Made by a program: the position numbers and the translations under genes
Shown: positions 53,533 through 63,400 of the stretch, in pieces
How the letters are laid out: every line of letters starts with the position of its first letter
Position numbering within the stretch: position 1 is the stretch's first letter
Source of the DNA: an uncultured Fidelibacterota bacterium
GTDB taxonomy: Bacteria; Fidelibacterota; Marinisomatia; Marinisomatales; TCS55
DNA length: 64,000 bases
Direction of reading: 5' to 3'
Assembly (NCBI GenBank): GCA_902615915.1
Contig: CACMQQ010000001.1
Coordinates: 1-64,000, forward strand
Notes under the pieces: generated by a model
What the model was told of the DNA's origin: nothing
Database searches by the model: none
The model's input: only the letters and a program-made list of their open reading frames with translations

Positions 53533-56349
53533 TTACATTAATTCTTTCTTTAGAAATTGACCTGTATATGAATCTTTTATTTGAACTAAATCCTCAGGGC
53601 ATCCTGAGAAAATTATATTACCCCCCATATTACCACCTTCGGGCCCTAAATCAATAATCCAATCTGCATTTTTAATTACATCAAGATTGTGTTCTATTAC
53701 TATTACTGTATTACCTTTATCAACTAGTTTTTGTATAACAGAAAGCAAAAGTTTAATATCCTCAAAATGAAGACCTGTTGTGGGCTCATCAAGGATATAT
53801 ATAGTTTTATCCCTGGACATTTTGGAAAGCTCAGATGCAAGCTTAATTCTTTGCGCTTCACCACCAGATAAGGTTGTGGCCTGTTGCCCAAGCTTTATAT
53901 ATCCAAGACCAACTTCATTTAATGTTGATAATTTTTTAAATACTTGAGGAATATTTTCAAAAAAGTTCAAAGCTTGTGAAACTGACATATCAAGCACTTC
54001 TGCTATATTTTTGCCTTTATATTTAATTTCTAATGTTTCTCTATTATATCTATTTCCACTGCAGACCTCGCATGTAACGTAAACATCAGGCAAAAAATTC
54101 ATTTCAATTTTTATTATACCATCTCCTTCGCAGCTCTCACATCTACCTCCCTTTACATTAAAAGAAAACCTTCCAGGCTTATAACCTCTAATTTTTGATT
54201 CGGGTAACTTAGTAAATAGATCTCTAACAAAAGTAAATAAACCAGTATATGTTGCCGGATTAGATCTTGGTGTTCTTCCTATTGGCTTTTGATCAATCTC
54301 AATTATTTTATCTAAGTACTCTGCTCCTTTTATTTCATCAAATTGCAAAGGATAACACCTTTTATTATTAAGTTTTTTTGCCAGCGAAGGATATAGTGTG
54401 CTATTAATGAGCGTGCTTTTACCAGAACCGCTGACACCTGTAACTACGACTAAGGTTGATAATGGAAAAGATATATCAATATTTTTTAAATTGTTGCCCG
54501 ATGCTCCAATAAGTTGTAAATACTTTCCATTGCCTTTTCTTCTATTTACAGGTGAATCTATTTTTTTCTTTCCAGTTAAATATTGTCCTGTGATTGAGTT
54601 TTTTGATTTTTGAATTTCTTTAGGGGAGCCAGAAAAAACAATAGACCCCCCATTAACACCGGCGCCGGGACCAATATCAATTATTTGATCGGAAGACTCC
54701 ATTGTCTCTTTATCGTGTTCAACGACTATCACAGAATTTCCGATATCCCTTAATTTTTTTAATGAGCTCAAAAGACGTTCATTGTCCCTAGAATGCAATC
54801 CAATTGAAGGTTCATCTAAAATATAAAGTACCCCTACAAGCTGACTCCCTATTTGAGTCGCGAGACGTATTCTTTGCGCCTCTCCTCCTGAAAGTGTGGC
54901 TGCAGATCTATCAAGAGTTAAATAGCCAAGCCCAACATCTTTTAAAAAGTTAAGCCTATTGATTATCTCTTTTAAAATTTGGCTACTAATTTGCTGATCT
55001 GTTCTAGATAGCTTAATTGATTCGAAATTTTCCAATAAATTAATAATCGGCATGGCTGATATTTCGCCTAAATTTTTTTTATCTATCAAAACAGATTGTG
55101 ATTCTTTTTTTAATCTGGACCCATTGCATTTTGTGCATTTTATCATTCTCATAAACTGCTCAACCCACTCCCTAATGTGATTAGATTTTGTTTGTCGATA
55201 TCTTCTCATTAGGTTTGATACTGTTCCTTCCCAACCGCCGGTATAGGTTCCTGACCAGCGCTCAGAAGAATATTGCATCTCTAATTTTTTATTTCCAGTC
55301 CCATACAAAAGTATTTCTTTGACATTTCTATCGAGCTTATACCAAGGTGTGGTAAAGTTAAATCCGTAATGTTCTGATAAACTTCTTAGCATGTTGCCAT
55401 ACCAATTACCTCTTGGCTGTTCGCCTAGAGGAATAATCGCACCTTGAATTAAGGACTTAGTTTTATCTGGTACCAATAATTCAGGATCAATCTCCATATT
55501 AGAGCCCAAACCATCACAGTGTTTACACGCTCCATAAGGAGAATTAAAAGAGAACATCCTTGGGGAAAGCTCTTCCATTGATATTTCACAATGCGTGCAA
55601 GCAAAATGCTCGCTGAATAGATGGTCTTTATCAGGTAATTCGTTAATAACAACTGTTCCGGAGCTAATTTTTAGCGCTAGTTCAATTGATTCAGTGAGCC
55701 TATCAGATTGTGAATCATCAACTAATAATCTGTCAATTACCACTTCAATGGTATGCTTTTTATTTTTTTCTAAATTTATATTTTGATTTATATCATGTAC
55801 TTTGCCGTCAATTCTTGCTCTTATAAATCCGTCTTTTTTAATACTCTCAAGGATTTTTTTGTGCTCACCCTTTCTTCCCTTCACTAATGGAGCCAAAACA
55901 ATAATTTTAGATTCTTTCTCAATTTTCATAACAGAATCAACGATCTGCTGCACAGTTTGCTTTTGAATCAAACGATTGCAAACCCAACAATGAGGTTTTC
56001 CTATGTGAGCAAAGAGTAATCTAAAATAGTCATGTATTTCTGTAACCGTTCCAACTGTAGATCTTGGGTTTCTCGAAGCAGATTTTTGTTCAATAGAAAT
56101 GGCTGGAGATAGCCCTTCAATATAGTCAACTTCAGGCTTTTCCATTAGTCCTAAAAATTGTCTAGCATAGGAAGAGAGAGACTCAACATATCTTCTCTGC
56201 CCCTCAGCATAAAGCGTATCAAATGCTAAAGAAGATTTGCCTGAACCCGATAAGCCTGTAATAACTACAAGCTTGTTTCTCTCTATCTCAATGTCAATAT
56301 TCTTGAGGTTGTGCTGTTTAGCACCTTTAATTATGATTTTATTCTTCAA
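53533..56349 (-). CDS. uvrA: excinuclease ABC subunit A
   Basis: Damage-sensing ATPase of nucleotide excision repair, 938 residues. Two ABC modules ([28 protein letters not shown] near 35-62 and [21 protein letters not shown] near 640-660), each with an LSGGEAQRI signature ([31 protein letters not shown]), and zinc-binding Cys clusters ([43 protein letters not shown]). Full length and intact. Confidence 0.97.
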   Translation of the reverse strand: MKNKIIIKGAKQHNLKNIDIEIERNKLVVITGLSGSGKSSLAFDTLYAEGQRRYVESLSSYARQFLGLMEKPEVDYIEGLSPAISIEQKSASRNPRSTVGTVTEIHDYFRLLFAHIGKPHCWVCNRLIQKQTVQQIVDSVMKIEKESKIIVLAPLVKGRKGEHKKILESIKKDGFIRARIDGKVHDINQNINLEKNKKHTIEVVIDRLLVDDSQSDRLTESIELALKISSGTVVINELPDKDHLFSEHFACTHCEISMEELSPRMFSFNSPYGACKHCDGLGSNMEIDPELLVPDKTKSLIQGAIIPLGEQPRGNWYGNMLRSLSEHYGFNFTTPWYKLDRNVKEILLYGTGNKKLEMQYSSERWSGTYTGGWEGTVSNLMRRYRQTKSNHIREWVEQFMRMIKCTKCNGSRLKKESQSVLIDKKNLGEISAMPIINLLENFESIKLSRTDQQISSQILKEIINRLNFLKDVGLGYLTLDRSAATLSGGEAQRIRLATQIGSQLVGVLYILDEPSIGLHSRDNERLLSSLKKLRDIGNSVIVVEHDKETMESSDQIIDIGPGAGVNGGSIVFSGSPKEIQKSKNSITGQYLTGKKKIDSPVNRRKGNGKYLQLIGASGNNLKNIDISFPLSTLVVVTGVSGSGKSTLINSTLYPSLAKKLNNKRCYPLQFDEIKGAEYLDKIIEIDQKPIGRTPRSNPATYTGLFTFVRDLFTKLPESKIRGYKPGRFSFNVKGGRCESCEGDGIIKIEMNFLPDVYVTCEVCSGNRYNRETLEIKYKGKNIAEVLDMSVSQALNFFENIPQVFKKLSTLNEVGLGYIKLGQQATTLSGGEAQRIKLASELSKMSRDKTIYILDEPTTGLHFEDIKLLLSVIQKLVDKGNTVIVIEHNLDVIKNADWIIDLGPEGGNMGGNIIFSGCPEDLVQIKDSYTGQFLKKELM

Positions 56350-56439
56350 TATCTGTATAATTCTAGCCTAGATTTTACGAATAATTTATTAGTGATTCAA
56401 AAAAGCTTTTAACTTGCTCTAATTAAAAAGTTTCAATAA

Positions 56440-56967
56440 ATGCATCTATTAAAAAATCATATCATCATATCAATGCCACATATGAATGACCCTTTTTTTT
56501 CAAAATCTGTTGTTTTGATTTGTGATCACAATTCTCATGGTTCGATGGGGGTAATCATAAATAAGAAATTAGATCAAGAAAAATCCAACCCTTTATACGA
56601 CGAAGAAGATTTAAACAATGAGAGGGTGATTTTTTTTGGAGGACCAGTTATGGTAAATTTTACTCTTTTGCTTCATGATGAGAAAAAGCTTGAAGATAGC
56701 AGCTATAAGATTTCAGATAATTTATTTTTGTCTAATAATAATTTACCTAACAATAAAATTAGAATTTCAAACAAAAAATTTATTTCAGGTTATGCTGGCT
56801 GGTCAAAAAATCAACTTGAAAAAGAGATTAAAAATGGAGATTGGATTGTTCAAAAAGCAAGAAATGATTTAATCTTTGGAACAGATTGTAAAAAGATATG
56901 GAATAGTGCAATAGAATTACTTGGCTTTAACTATGATGATATTTCAATTAATGGCGGAAGCGCATAA
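56440..56967 (+). CDS. yqgE: YqgE/AlgH family protein (UPF0301)
   Basis: A 175-residue cytosolic protein of the AlgH family. It shows HIIISMPHMNDPFFSKSVVLICDHNSHGSMGVIINK, GGPVMVN, and FISGYAGWSKNQLEKEIKNGDW. The biochemical role is not established; in pseudomonads AlgH affects alginate and global regulation. It begins a plus-strand run, after the divergent uvrA. Confidence 0.93.
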   Translation: MHLLKNHIIISMPHMNDPFFSKSVVLICDHNSHGSMGVIINKKLDQEKSNPLYDEEDLNNERVIFFGGPVMVNFTLLLHDEKKLEDSSYKISDNLFLSNNNLPNNKIRISNKKFISGYAGWSKNQLEKEIKNGDWIVQKARNDLIFGTDCKKIWNSAIELLGFNYDDISINGGSA

Positions 56968-57020
56968 ATCTTTTTTCTTCTTGTAAAATTGATGATATAA
57001 ACTGCAATTTATACATAGCT

Positions 57021-57398
57021 ATGAAGTACGGCATAATTAAAAACACGCTCATTATTTTACTTCTTATAGTATTTCAAGGATGCAAAGAAGACCCGGAAAG
57101 GCATTTGAAATTAGGGAAATGGTATGTTCAAAAAGGCCTAATTGAGGAAGCTATTTTAGAGTTTAAAGAAGTTACCAGACTATACTCAGGTATGTATGAA
57201 AAAATAAACAGAGATCAAATTGCTTTATTAAGTGAGGCCCACTACAATTTATCTTTGATGTACACCAAGAAAGATTGGTGGGACTTTGCATTAAAAGAAG
57301 CTGAAAAAAGTTTTGAACTAAGACCTATTAAGGATAGCTATGATCTTGTTACCCTTATTAAAAAAAGAATAGATATAGATAAAACTGATTCTAATTAG
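57021..57398 (+). CDS. small TPR-containing lipoprotein
   Basis: 125 residues with a lipoprotein signal (MKYGIIKNTLIILLLIVFQGCK; lipobox Cys21) and about two TPR-type helical hairpins: LKLGKWYVQKGLIEEAILEFKEV and EAHYNLSLMYTKKDWWDFALKEAEKSFEL. It is probably a membrane-anchored scaffold in the periplasm. It starts 53 bases after yqgE and ends 5 bases from the convergent reductase gene. Confidence 0.7.
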   Translation: MKYGIIKNTLIILLLIVFQGCKEDPERHLKLGKWYVQKGLIEEAILEFKEVTRLYSGMYEKINRDQIALLSEAHYNLSLMYTKKDWWDFALKEAEKSFELRPIKDSYDLVTLIKKRIDIDKTDSN

Positions 57399-57403
57399 TG
57401 TTT

Positions 57404-58186
57404 TTAAATAGCGCTTGACCTGTGCTCACCACCATCACAGTAAATTATTGAACAATTTATAAAATCTGCATCCGGCTCCATTAATAATTTAACCGTACCT
57501 GCAACATCTTCAGGCTCGGTCGTTCTCCTCATAGGATTGCGATCTTTCGTAGCGCTTACCCAATCTTCCCACTTATCAGTTATTTTTGTCAATGCCCTAG
57601 TGGGTGTTACTCCAGCTTGGATCGCATTAGCTGTAATACCAAATTGTCCTAATTCCCAACCGATTTGTCTGATTATAGCTTCCATAGCAACTTTAGCGAC
57701 ACTTACCGGTCCGTATCCTTCCATGGCAAGATAATTACCCTCGCTTGTGAGGCCCATTATTCTAGAGCCTTTTGTTAATAAATTCTCTTTAAAGAGCTTT
57801 TGTGTCCAATATAAAAGTGAATTTGACATTACATGGATTGTCATATTCATTTGTCTTTCAGTTACAGGCTTTTCTCCAAAAAAATTAGTTGTTGTACCAA
57901 AAGCTATAGAATGAAGTATTAATTTTAAAGGCTTTGAGTTTGTGACTTCTTTGATTTTAGGAATATAATCATTCATTACGTCCTCTGAAGCAGCATTAGT
58001 GTTAAAGTAATGACAATTGCCATTAGTTAATTCATTTATTTCTTCAATATTTTTCTGTGCAATTTTTTTTGCCTCACCTCTGTCTAAATGAAATGAAATA
58101 ATTCCATAGCCTTCTAAAGCTAGCTTTTTAGCAACTGCCGCACCATGGCCTGTAGAACCTCCAAGTATTAAAACCCAATCTGACAT
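57404..58186 (-). CDS. FabL/FabI-like enoyl-ACP reductase (SDR)
   Basis: 260 residues of the short-chain dehydrogenase fold: LILGGSTGHGAAVAKKLA (NAD(P) loop), a LHSIAFG strand, and a Y-x6-K active site (GYGPVSVAK), the spacing used by FabI/FabL enoyl reductases rather than the Y-x3-K of classical SDRs. GITANAIQAGVTPTRAL and YCDGGEHRS at the C-terminus fit FabL best. It is divergent from fabA, with an operator-like palindrome between, which supports a role in fatty acid synthesis. Confidence 0.78.
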   Translation of the reverse strand: MSDWVLILGGSTGHGAAVAKKLALEGYGIISFHLDRGEAKKIAQKNIEEINELTNGNCHYFNTNAASEDVMNDYIPKIKEVTNSKPLKLILHSIAFGTTTNFFGEKPVTERQMNMTIHVMSNSLLYWTQKLFKENLLTKGSRIMGLTSEGNYLAMEGYGPVSVAKVAMEAIIRQIGWELGQFGITANAIQAGVTPTRALTKITDKWEDWVSATKDRNPMRRTTEPEDVAGTVKLLMEPDADFINCSIIYCDGGEHRSSAI

Positions 58187-58233
58187 AAAATCTCCTAAAT
58201 TTTATAGTAATTTAATTAGAACCATATATCTTT

Positions 58234-58254
58234 GAAATGAGATAGAATCATTTC
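58234..58254. promoter_or_regulatory. candidate operator between fabL-like and fabA
   Basis: GAAATGA-GATAGAA-TCATTTC is a perfect 7-bp inverted repeat with a 7-base spacer, lying in the 101-base region between two divergent fatty acid genes. It is well placed for a shared regulator of both promoters. No regulator gene is adjacent. Confidence 0.45.
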
Positions 58255-58287
58255 GCTATTAATATCTGGTTTAGGTTATATTTAGCA

Positions 58288-58851
58288 GTGGATAATTTAT
58301 CTAAAAAAGAGCGAAAATCTACTTTTTCAAAAAAAGAATTAATTGAAATAGGTCTTGGAAAATTTTTTGGCATGGACAGAGGTAAGCTCCCAATGCCTCC
58401 AATGCTCATGGTCGACAGAATACTTCATATTTCTGATAAAGGCGGTAAATATGAAAAAGGTGAAATAAAAGCAGAGCTGGATATCAGTAAATCACTGTGG
58501 TTTTTTGATTGTCATTTTAAGAGCGACCCGGTCATGCCTGGATGTCTTGGTTTAGATGGTTTTTGGCAGCTAATTGGTTTTTTCCTTACATGGACAGGAG
58601 GTAAAGGCAAGGGTAGAGCTTTAGGGGTCAAAGATTTGAAATTCAAGGGTCAGGTGAGGCCTTATCATGATAAAATTACCTATCAGATTGATATCAAAAA
58701 ATTTATAACAAGGCCCACCCACATGGTATGGGGGGATGCCGTATTAAAAGTCAAAGATAAAGCAATATACTTTGCCAAAGATCTCCAAGTTGGGTTGTTT
58801 GAATCCTTAAAATGGGACTATGGCAAAGATCCAGCGCTAGATCCTTTCTAA
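58288..58851 (+). CDS. fabA: 3-hydroxydecanoyl-ACP dehydratase/isomerase (FabA)
   Basis: 187 residues; GTG start after ATTTAGCA. The FabA signature CHFKSDPVMPGCLGLDGFWQL contains the catalytic Asp; PPMLMVDRILHIS carries the region around the catalytic His equivalents, and FKGQVRPYHDKITYQIDIKK follows. FabA makes and isomerises trans-2-decenoyl-ACP for unsaturated fatty acids, normally with FabB, which is not seen here. It is divergent from the enoyl reductase. Confidence 0.93.
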   Translation: MDNLSKKERKSTFSKKELIEIGLGKFFGMDRGKLPMPPMLMVDRILHISDKGGKYEKGEIKAELDISKSLWFFDCHFKSDPVMPGCLGLDGFWQLIGFFLTWTGGKGKGRALGVKDLKFKGQVRPYHDKITYQIDIKKFITRPTHMVWGDAVLKVKDKAIYFAKDLQVGLFESLKWDYGKDPALDPF

Positions 58852-58866
58852 TATAACTTTTTAGCC

Positions 58867-59964
58867 ATGTCACTCCAATGTGGAATAGTTGGGTTACCAA
58901 ATGTAGGCAAATCAACTATCTTTAATGCCTTAACTGCCTCTAACATACCTGCTGAAAATTATCCCTTTTGCACAATCGAGCCCCATATTGGAATCGTGCC
59001 ACTCCCAGATTCAAGGCTAAATGTTTTAGAAGAAATATACCAGCCTGAACAAACTATATCCGCTACCGTTGAATTCATAGATATTGCTGGTTTAGTAAAA
59101 GGCGCAAGCAAAGGAGAGGGTCTTGGAAATAAGTTTTTATCACAAATAAGACAAGTTTCAGCCATCATTCATGTAGTAAGATGTTTTGACGATGAAAATA
59201 TTACCCATGTTGAAGGCAAAATAGATCCATTAAATGATATTGAACTAATAGAAACAGAATTACTTTTGGCAGACTTAGAGACATTAGAGAAGAGTGAAAA
59301 AAGGCTTTTTAAATTGGCTAAAAATAATAAAAATGCCAAATTTGAGCACGACATAGTCCTTAGGCTTAAGAAGCACTGTGAAGGTGGAAGCTTAGCGAAA
59401 GAGTTCAATTCAAATAGTGCGGAATCACAATTTATTAAATCACTTTTTTTATTAACCAATAAACCATTTTTATATGTAGCAAACGTTGATGAAAATACTT
59501 TATTGAACAGAGATCAGAATTTATATTTAAATAAGCTAATTAAATATGTCACAAAAAAATCCGGCAGGTATGTAAGATTATGTGGGAAAATTGAACAGGA
59601 AATATCTGTTTTAGATAAAGAAGAAAGGAATGATTTTTTAAATGAGTATGGATTGAAAAATCCAGGATTAAATAAGCTAATCCAGGAAGGATTTAATTTG
59701 CTAGGTTTGCAGACCTATTTCACCGGAGGTCCTAAAGAAGTAAAAGCATGGACTATAAAAAAAGGTTCAACTGCTCCTGAGGCTGCTGGTATAATCCATA
59801 GTGATTTTGAAAAAGGTTTTATTAAGGCAGAAGTTATAAAATTTGACGATCTAAAGAAACTAATGTCAGAAAAAAACGTAAAAGAAGCTGGTTTAAGTCA
59901 ATTACATGGAAAAGATTACATTGTTGAAGACGGAGATTGTATCTATTTCCATTTTAATGTTTAG
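58867..59964 (+). CDS. ychF: redox-regulated ATPase/GTPase YchF
   Basis: An Obg-family nucleotide hydrolase that binds the ribosome and responds to oxidative stress. 365 residues: GIVGLPNVGKSTIFNALTAS (P-loop), NYPFCTIEPHIGIV (switch I), DIAGLVKGASKGEGLGNKFL, and the C-terminal TGS domain (AWTIKKGSTAPEAAGIIHSDFEKGFIKAEVI). It prefers ATP in known homologues. 15 bases after fabA. Confidence 0.96.
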   Translation: MSLQCGIVGLPNVGKSTIFNALTASNIPAENYPFCTIEPHIGIVPLPDSRLNVLEEIYQPEQTISATVEFIDIAGLVKGASKGEGLGNKFLSQIRQVSAIIHVVRCFDDENITHVEGKIDPLNDIELIETELLLADLETLEKSEKRLFKLAKNNKNAKFEHDIVLRLKKHCEGGSLAKEFNSNSAESQFIKSLFLLTNKPFLYVANVDENTLLNRDQNLYLNKLIKYVTKKSGRYVRLCGKIEQEISVLDKEERNDFLNEYGLKNPGLNKLIQEGFNLLGLQTYFTGGPKEVKAWTIKKGSTAPEAAGIIHSDFEKGFIKAEVIKFDDLKKLMSEKNVKEAGLSQLHGKDYIVEDGDCIYFHFNV

Positions 59965-59972
59965 GAAAATTT

Positions 59973-60458
59973 ATGTGGTTTTTTATGATTTTCTCCTATG
60001 TCCTGTTATTTCTATCAGGGGTAGGATTAACAATGATAGGTTTAAATCATTATATAAACTTTTGGGCACAAGACCATATAACATTCGATCTTTTTGTTAG
60101 TATCATTTTCGTTGCAGGTCAAACACTTGTGATGTTTTTCTTTGTTGGGACGGGGGTAAATATTAGGGAATATCTAGAATTACACCCCAATCTAGATAAA
60201 AGCCTGTATCAAAGAATGTTGGTAATTAAAAGGAAATTGTATCCGCCCACTATGATGGTAACAATATTATTTGTAGCAATGGTCATTGTAGATGGAGCTT
60301 ATTTTATAGGAAAGATCTCTGAATGGTGGTTCCATATACTATACATTCTAACTGTTTTTTATTATATTAAGAGCTTGATTTATCAACATGATTCTTTCAA
60401 AAAAAGCACCGAAATTGTTCTAGAAATGACAGAAAATGAAAGGCAAGGTATTGGATAA
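59973..60458 (+). CDS. unknown four-helix membrane protein
   Basis: 161 residues with four membrane helices (about 2-25, 40-62, 91-112, 118-138) and charged loops containing GVNIREYLELHPNLDKSLYQRMLVIKRKL. It begins 8 bases after ychF and ends 1 base before the FG-GAP lipoprotein, so it is in that transcript. I do not recognise a family. An uncharacterised role is all that can be said. Confidence 0.6.
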   Translation: MWFFMIFSYVLLFLSGVGLTMIGLNHYINFWAQDHITFDLFVSIIFVAGQTLVMFFFVGTGVNIREYLELHPNLDKSLYQRMLVIKRKLYPPTMMVTILFVAMVIVDGAYFIGKISEWWFHILYILTVFYYIKSLIYQHDSFKKSTEIVLEMTENERQGIG

Positions 60459-60459
60459 A

Positions 60460-63400
60460 ATGACCAATAAAAAATTTCTTTTATCATCTTTGTGCGCTAT
60501 AGTAATAAGCTGCTCAGATGATGTTGGTTGGAATAATAAAGAACCAATTAGCTACAGAGATTTAGCCTTTGATGAGGAATTATATGGAACAGGCCAAAAC
60601 GGTTTTTCTGAAATCTTTTCTACCTATACAGGTGTAAATGCATCTAATGATATATCCGAAAAAGAAATATTAGAAAACCAACATCTTATGCATGGTTCCG
60701 GTGTAGCGCTTGGTGATGTTAATGGTGATGAACTGATAGATATATATATACCCAGAATTAAAGAAGATAACGTTCTTTATATTAATAAAGGAGAATGGCA
60801 GTTTGAAGACTTTACTTTAGCTGCTGGCGTGGCAGCTCCAAATAGATATTCAAATGGTTCTGTTTTTGCTGACGTTGACGGAGATAGAGATTTAGATTTA
60901 ATCGTAACTGCACTAGGTGGTCCAAATAGTGTATTTATAAATGATGGAAATGGAATTTTCATTGAAAAAAAGTTAGAATCAAAACTGAATAATCCTGGAT
61001 CCACATCAAGCGCTCTAGCCGATGTTGATAATGATGGTGACTTGGATTTATACATAACAAACTATAAACGAAAAGCCATGCGCGACTCTTTACCACCGCC
61101 TGCCATAAGTTTTGATAATACTTTATATGAATCACCGAATGGTAAATGGGAGGTTATACCACCATTTAATAGAGAATATGAGGCAGAAGTTAAAGGTGAT
61201 AAGCTTTTTAGGTTTGAATTTGGCGAAGTTGATCAGTTCTATTTCAATGATGGAAAAGGAAATTTCAATCTGATTGACATAACCAAAGAAAATTTTTATT
61301 CATTTGATGGCAGTCCGATAGATAGCCACTTGAGAGATTGGGGGTTGGTAGCACAATTCAGGGATATGAACAATGATGGCCATCCCGACATTTACATTTG
61401 CAACGATTTTGAAAGCCCAGACAGGATATGGATAAACAATGGAGATGGGTCTTTCAGCGAGATCGAAAAAACCGCTGTAAGACATACAAGCAATTCTTCC
61501 ATGTCGGTTGATTTTACAGATTTAAATAAAGACGGTTACGTTGATTTCTTTGTTTCCGATATGCTTAGCCAATCGCACATTATGAAAAAGACTCAAATGG
61601 GTACCATGCTGCCAACTGTTTTATTGATCGGTGAAATTGAAAATAGACCTCAATACATGAGAAATACCCTATTCTTAAATCGTAAAGATCACACTTTTAG
61701 TGAAATAGGTCAGTATAGCAAAACTTACGCTTCCGAATGGTCCTGGGCTAGCGCGTTTATGGATGTTGATCTGGATGGAAATGAGGACATGCTTATTACA
61801 ACAGGGCATGTTTATGATGTACAAGATTCAGACTCAATTGAAAAGCAGAAAAAAGTGGCTTCTTCGGTGCGATCCTTTGATGAATACAAGAGAATGCTTC
61901 TAAGTTTTCCTACGCTAGAATTAAAGAATGTTGCATTCAAAAATAAAGGGAACCTTAAGTTTGAAACGGTCAAAGATGCTTGGGGGATTGGAAAAGAAGA
62001 GGATATCTCTCATGGAATGGCTTTTGGCGACCTCGACAATGACGGAGATCTGGATGTTGTTATAAACAGACTTAATCAAAACGTTGGACTATTTCGTAAC
62101 GATACTAAGTCACCAAGGGTCTCAATACGCCTTGAAGGCAAAGCGCCTAATACAAATGCAATAGGTGCAAAGATAGAAGTTATTGGTAAAAATTCTATTC
62201 AATCGCGTGAAATAATATCAGGAGGAAGATATTTATCTGGAAGCGATCACTTACAGGTTTTTGCAGCTAACGAGGGGGAAGTGATGTCAGCGATTATTAC
62301 ATGGAGAAATGGAAGCCAAACAAAAATCGATTCCCTCTTTGCAAATAGAGAATATACCTTTCGCGAAAAGAATACTTTCTATCCTAAAAAAGAAGACAAG
62401 CCAATTAAGCAGCTATACGAAAATGTAAGTGGCCTTATAGACCATAAACATATTGAAAAATCTTTTGATGATTTTGCGAAACAAAGCCTATTGCCAAACG
62501 GATTTAGTCAGATTGGACCGGGTGTGTTGTGGATGGATATTGATAACGATAATGATGAAGATGTATTCATTGGCGGGGGGAATGGTGGCTCAATCGATTA
62601 TTACAGAAATGATGGTGATTCATTTTCAGCTTTTTCAATCGAAAATAAGTTAGAAAATGATGCAACTGCGCTATTAAGCTCGACAAATTCTGATGGGACT
62701 GTAGGTCTAATAGCAGCATTTTCAAATATCGAAGATGCGACTATTGGGCCTAGTATAATTAAAAATTATACTAGATCTGGTGAAAAAAAAATTAATTCTA
62801 TTGAAGACATGATTGGTCCAATGTCTCAATCAGATATTGATAATGATGGAGATCTAGACCTTTTTGTTGGCGGAAGGTGGAAACCAAACGAATACCCTAA
62901 GGCGTCTTCTTCAAAAATATATATAAATGATAATGATAACTATATTTTAGACAAAAATAATCTTGATATTTTAAATGAAATTGGAATGGTAACTTCATCG
63001 GTTTTCTCTGATATTGATAACGATAATGATCAAGATCTTATTATCGCGCTTGAATGGGGCCCAGTGACGATTTTAGAAAATGTCAACGGTAGATTTAAGA
63101 ACTCTACAGAAAAGGTTGGATTAAAAAATTACAAAGGATGGTGGAATGGGGTTACCACTGGAGATTTTAACAATGATGGTTTGGTTGATATTGTTGCTAC
63201 AAACTGGGGATTAAATACTAAATATCATTTTTCACCTGATCATCCAAGAGTTGTATATTTTGATGATTTTGATAATAACAATGTGCTAGACATTGTTGAA
63301 GCACATTTTGATGATGATTTTAGTAGTCTTGTTCCTGAAAGAGGTTTTTCATGCATGTCAAATGCTATGCCATTTATTAGGGATGAAAAAGAAACCTTTT

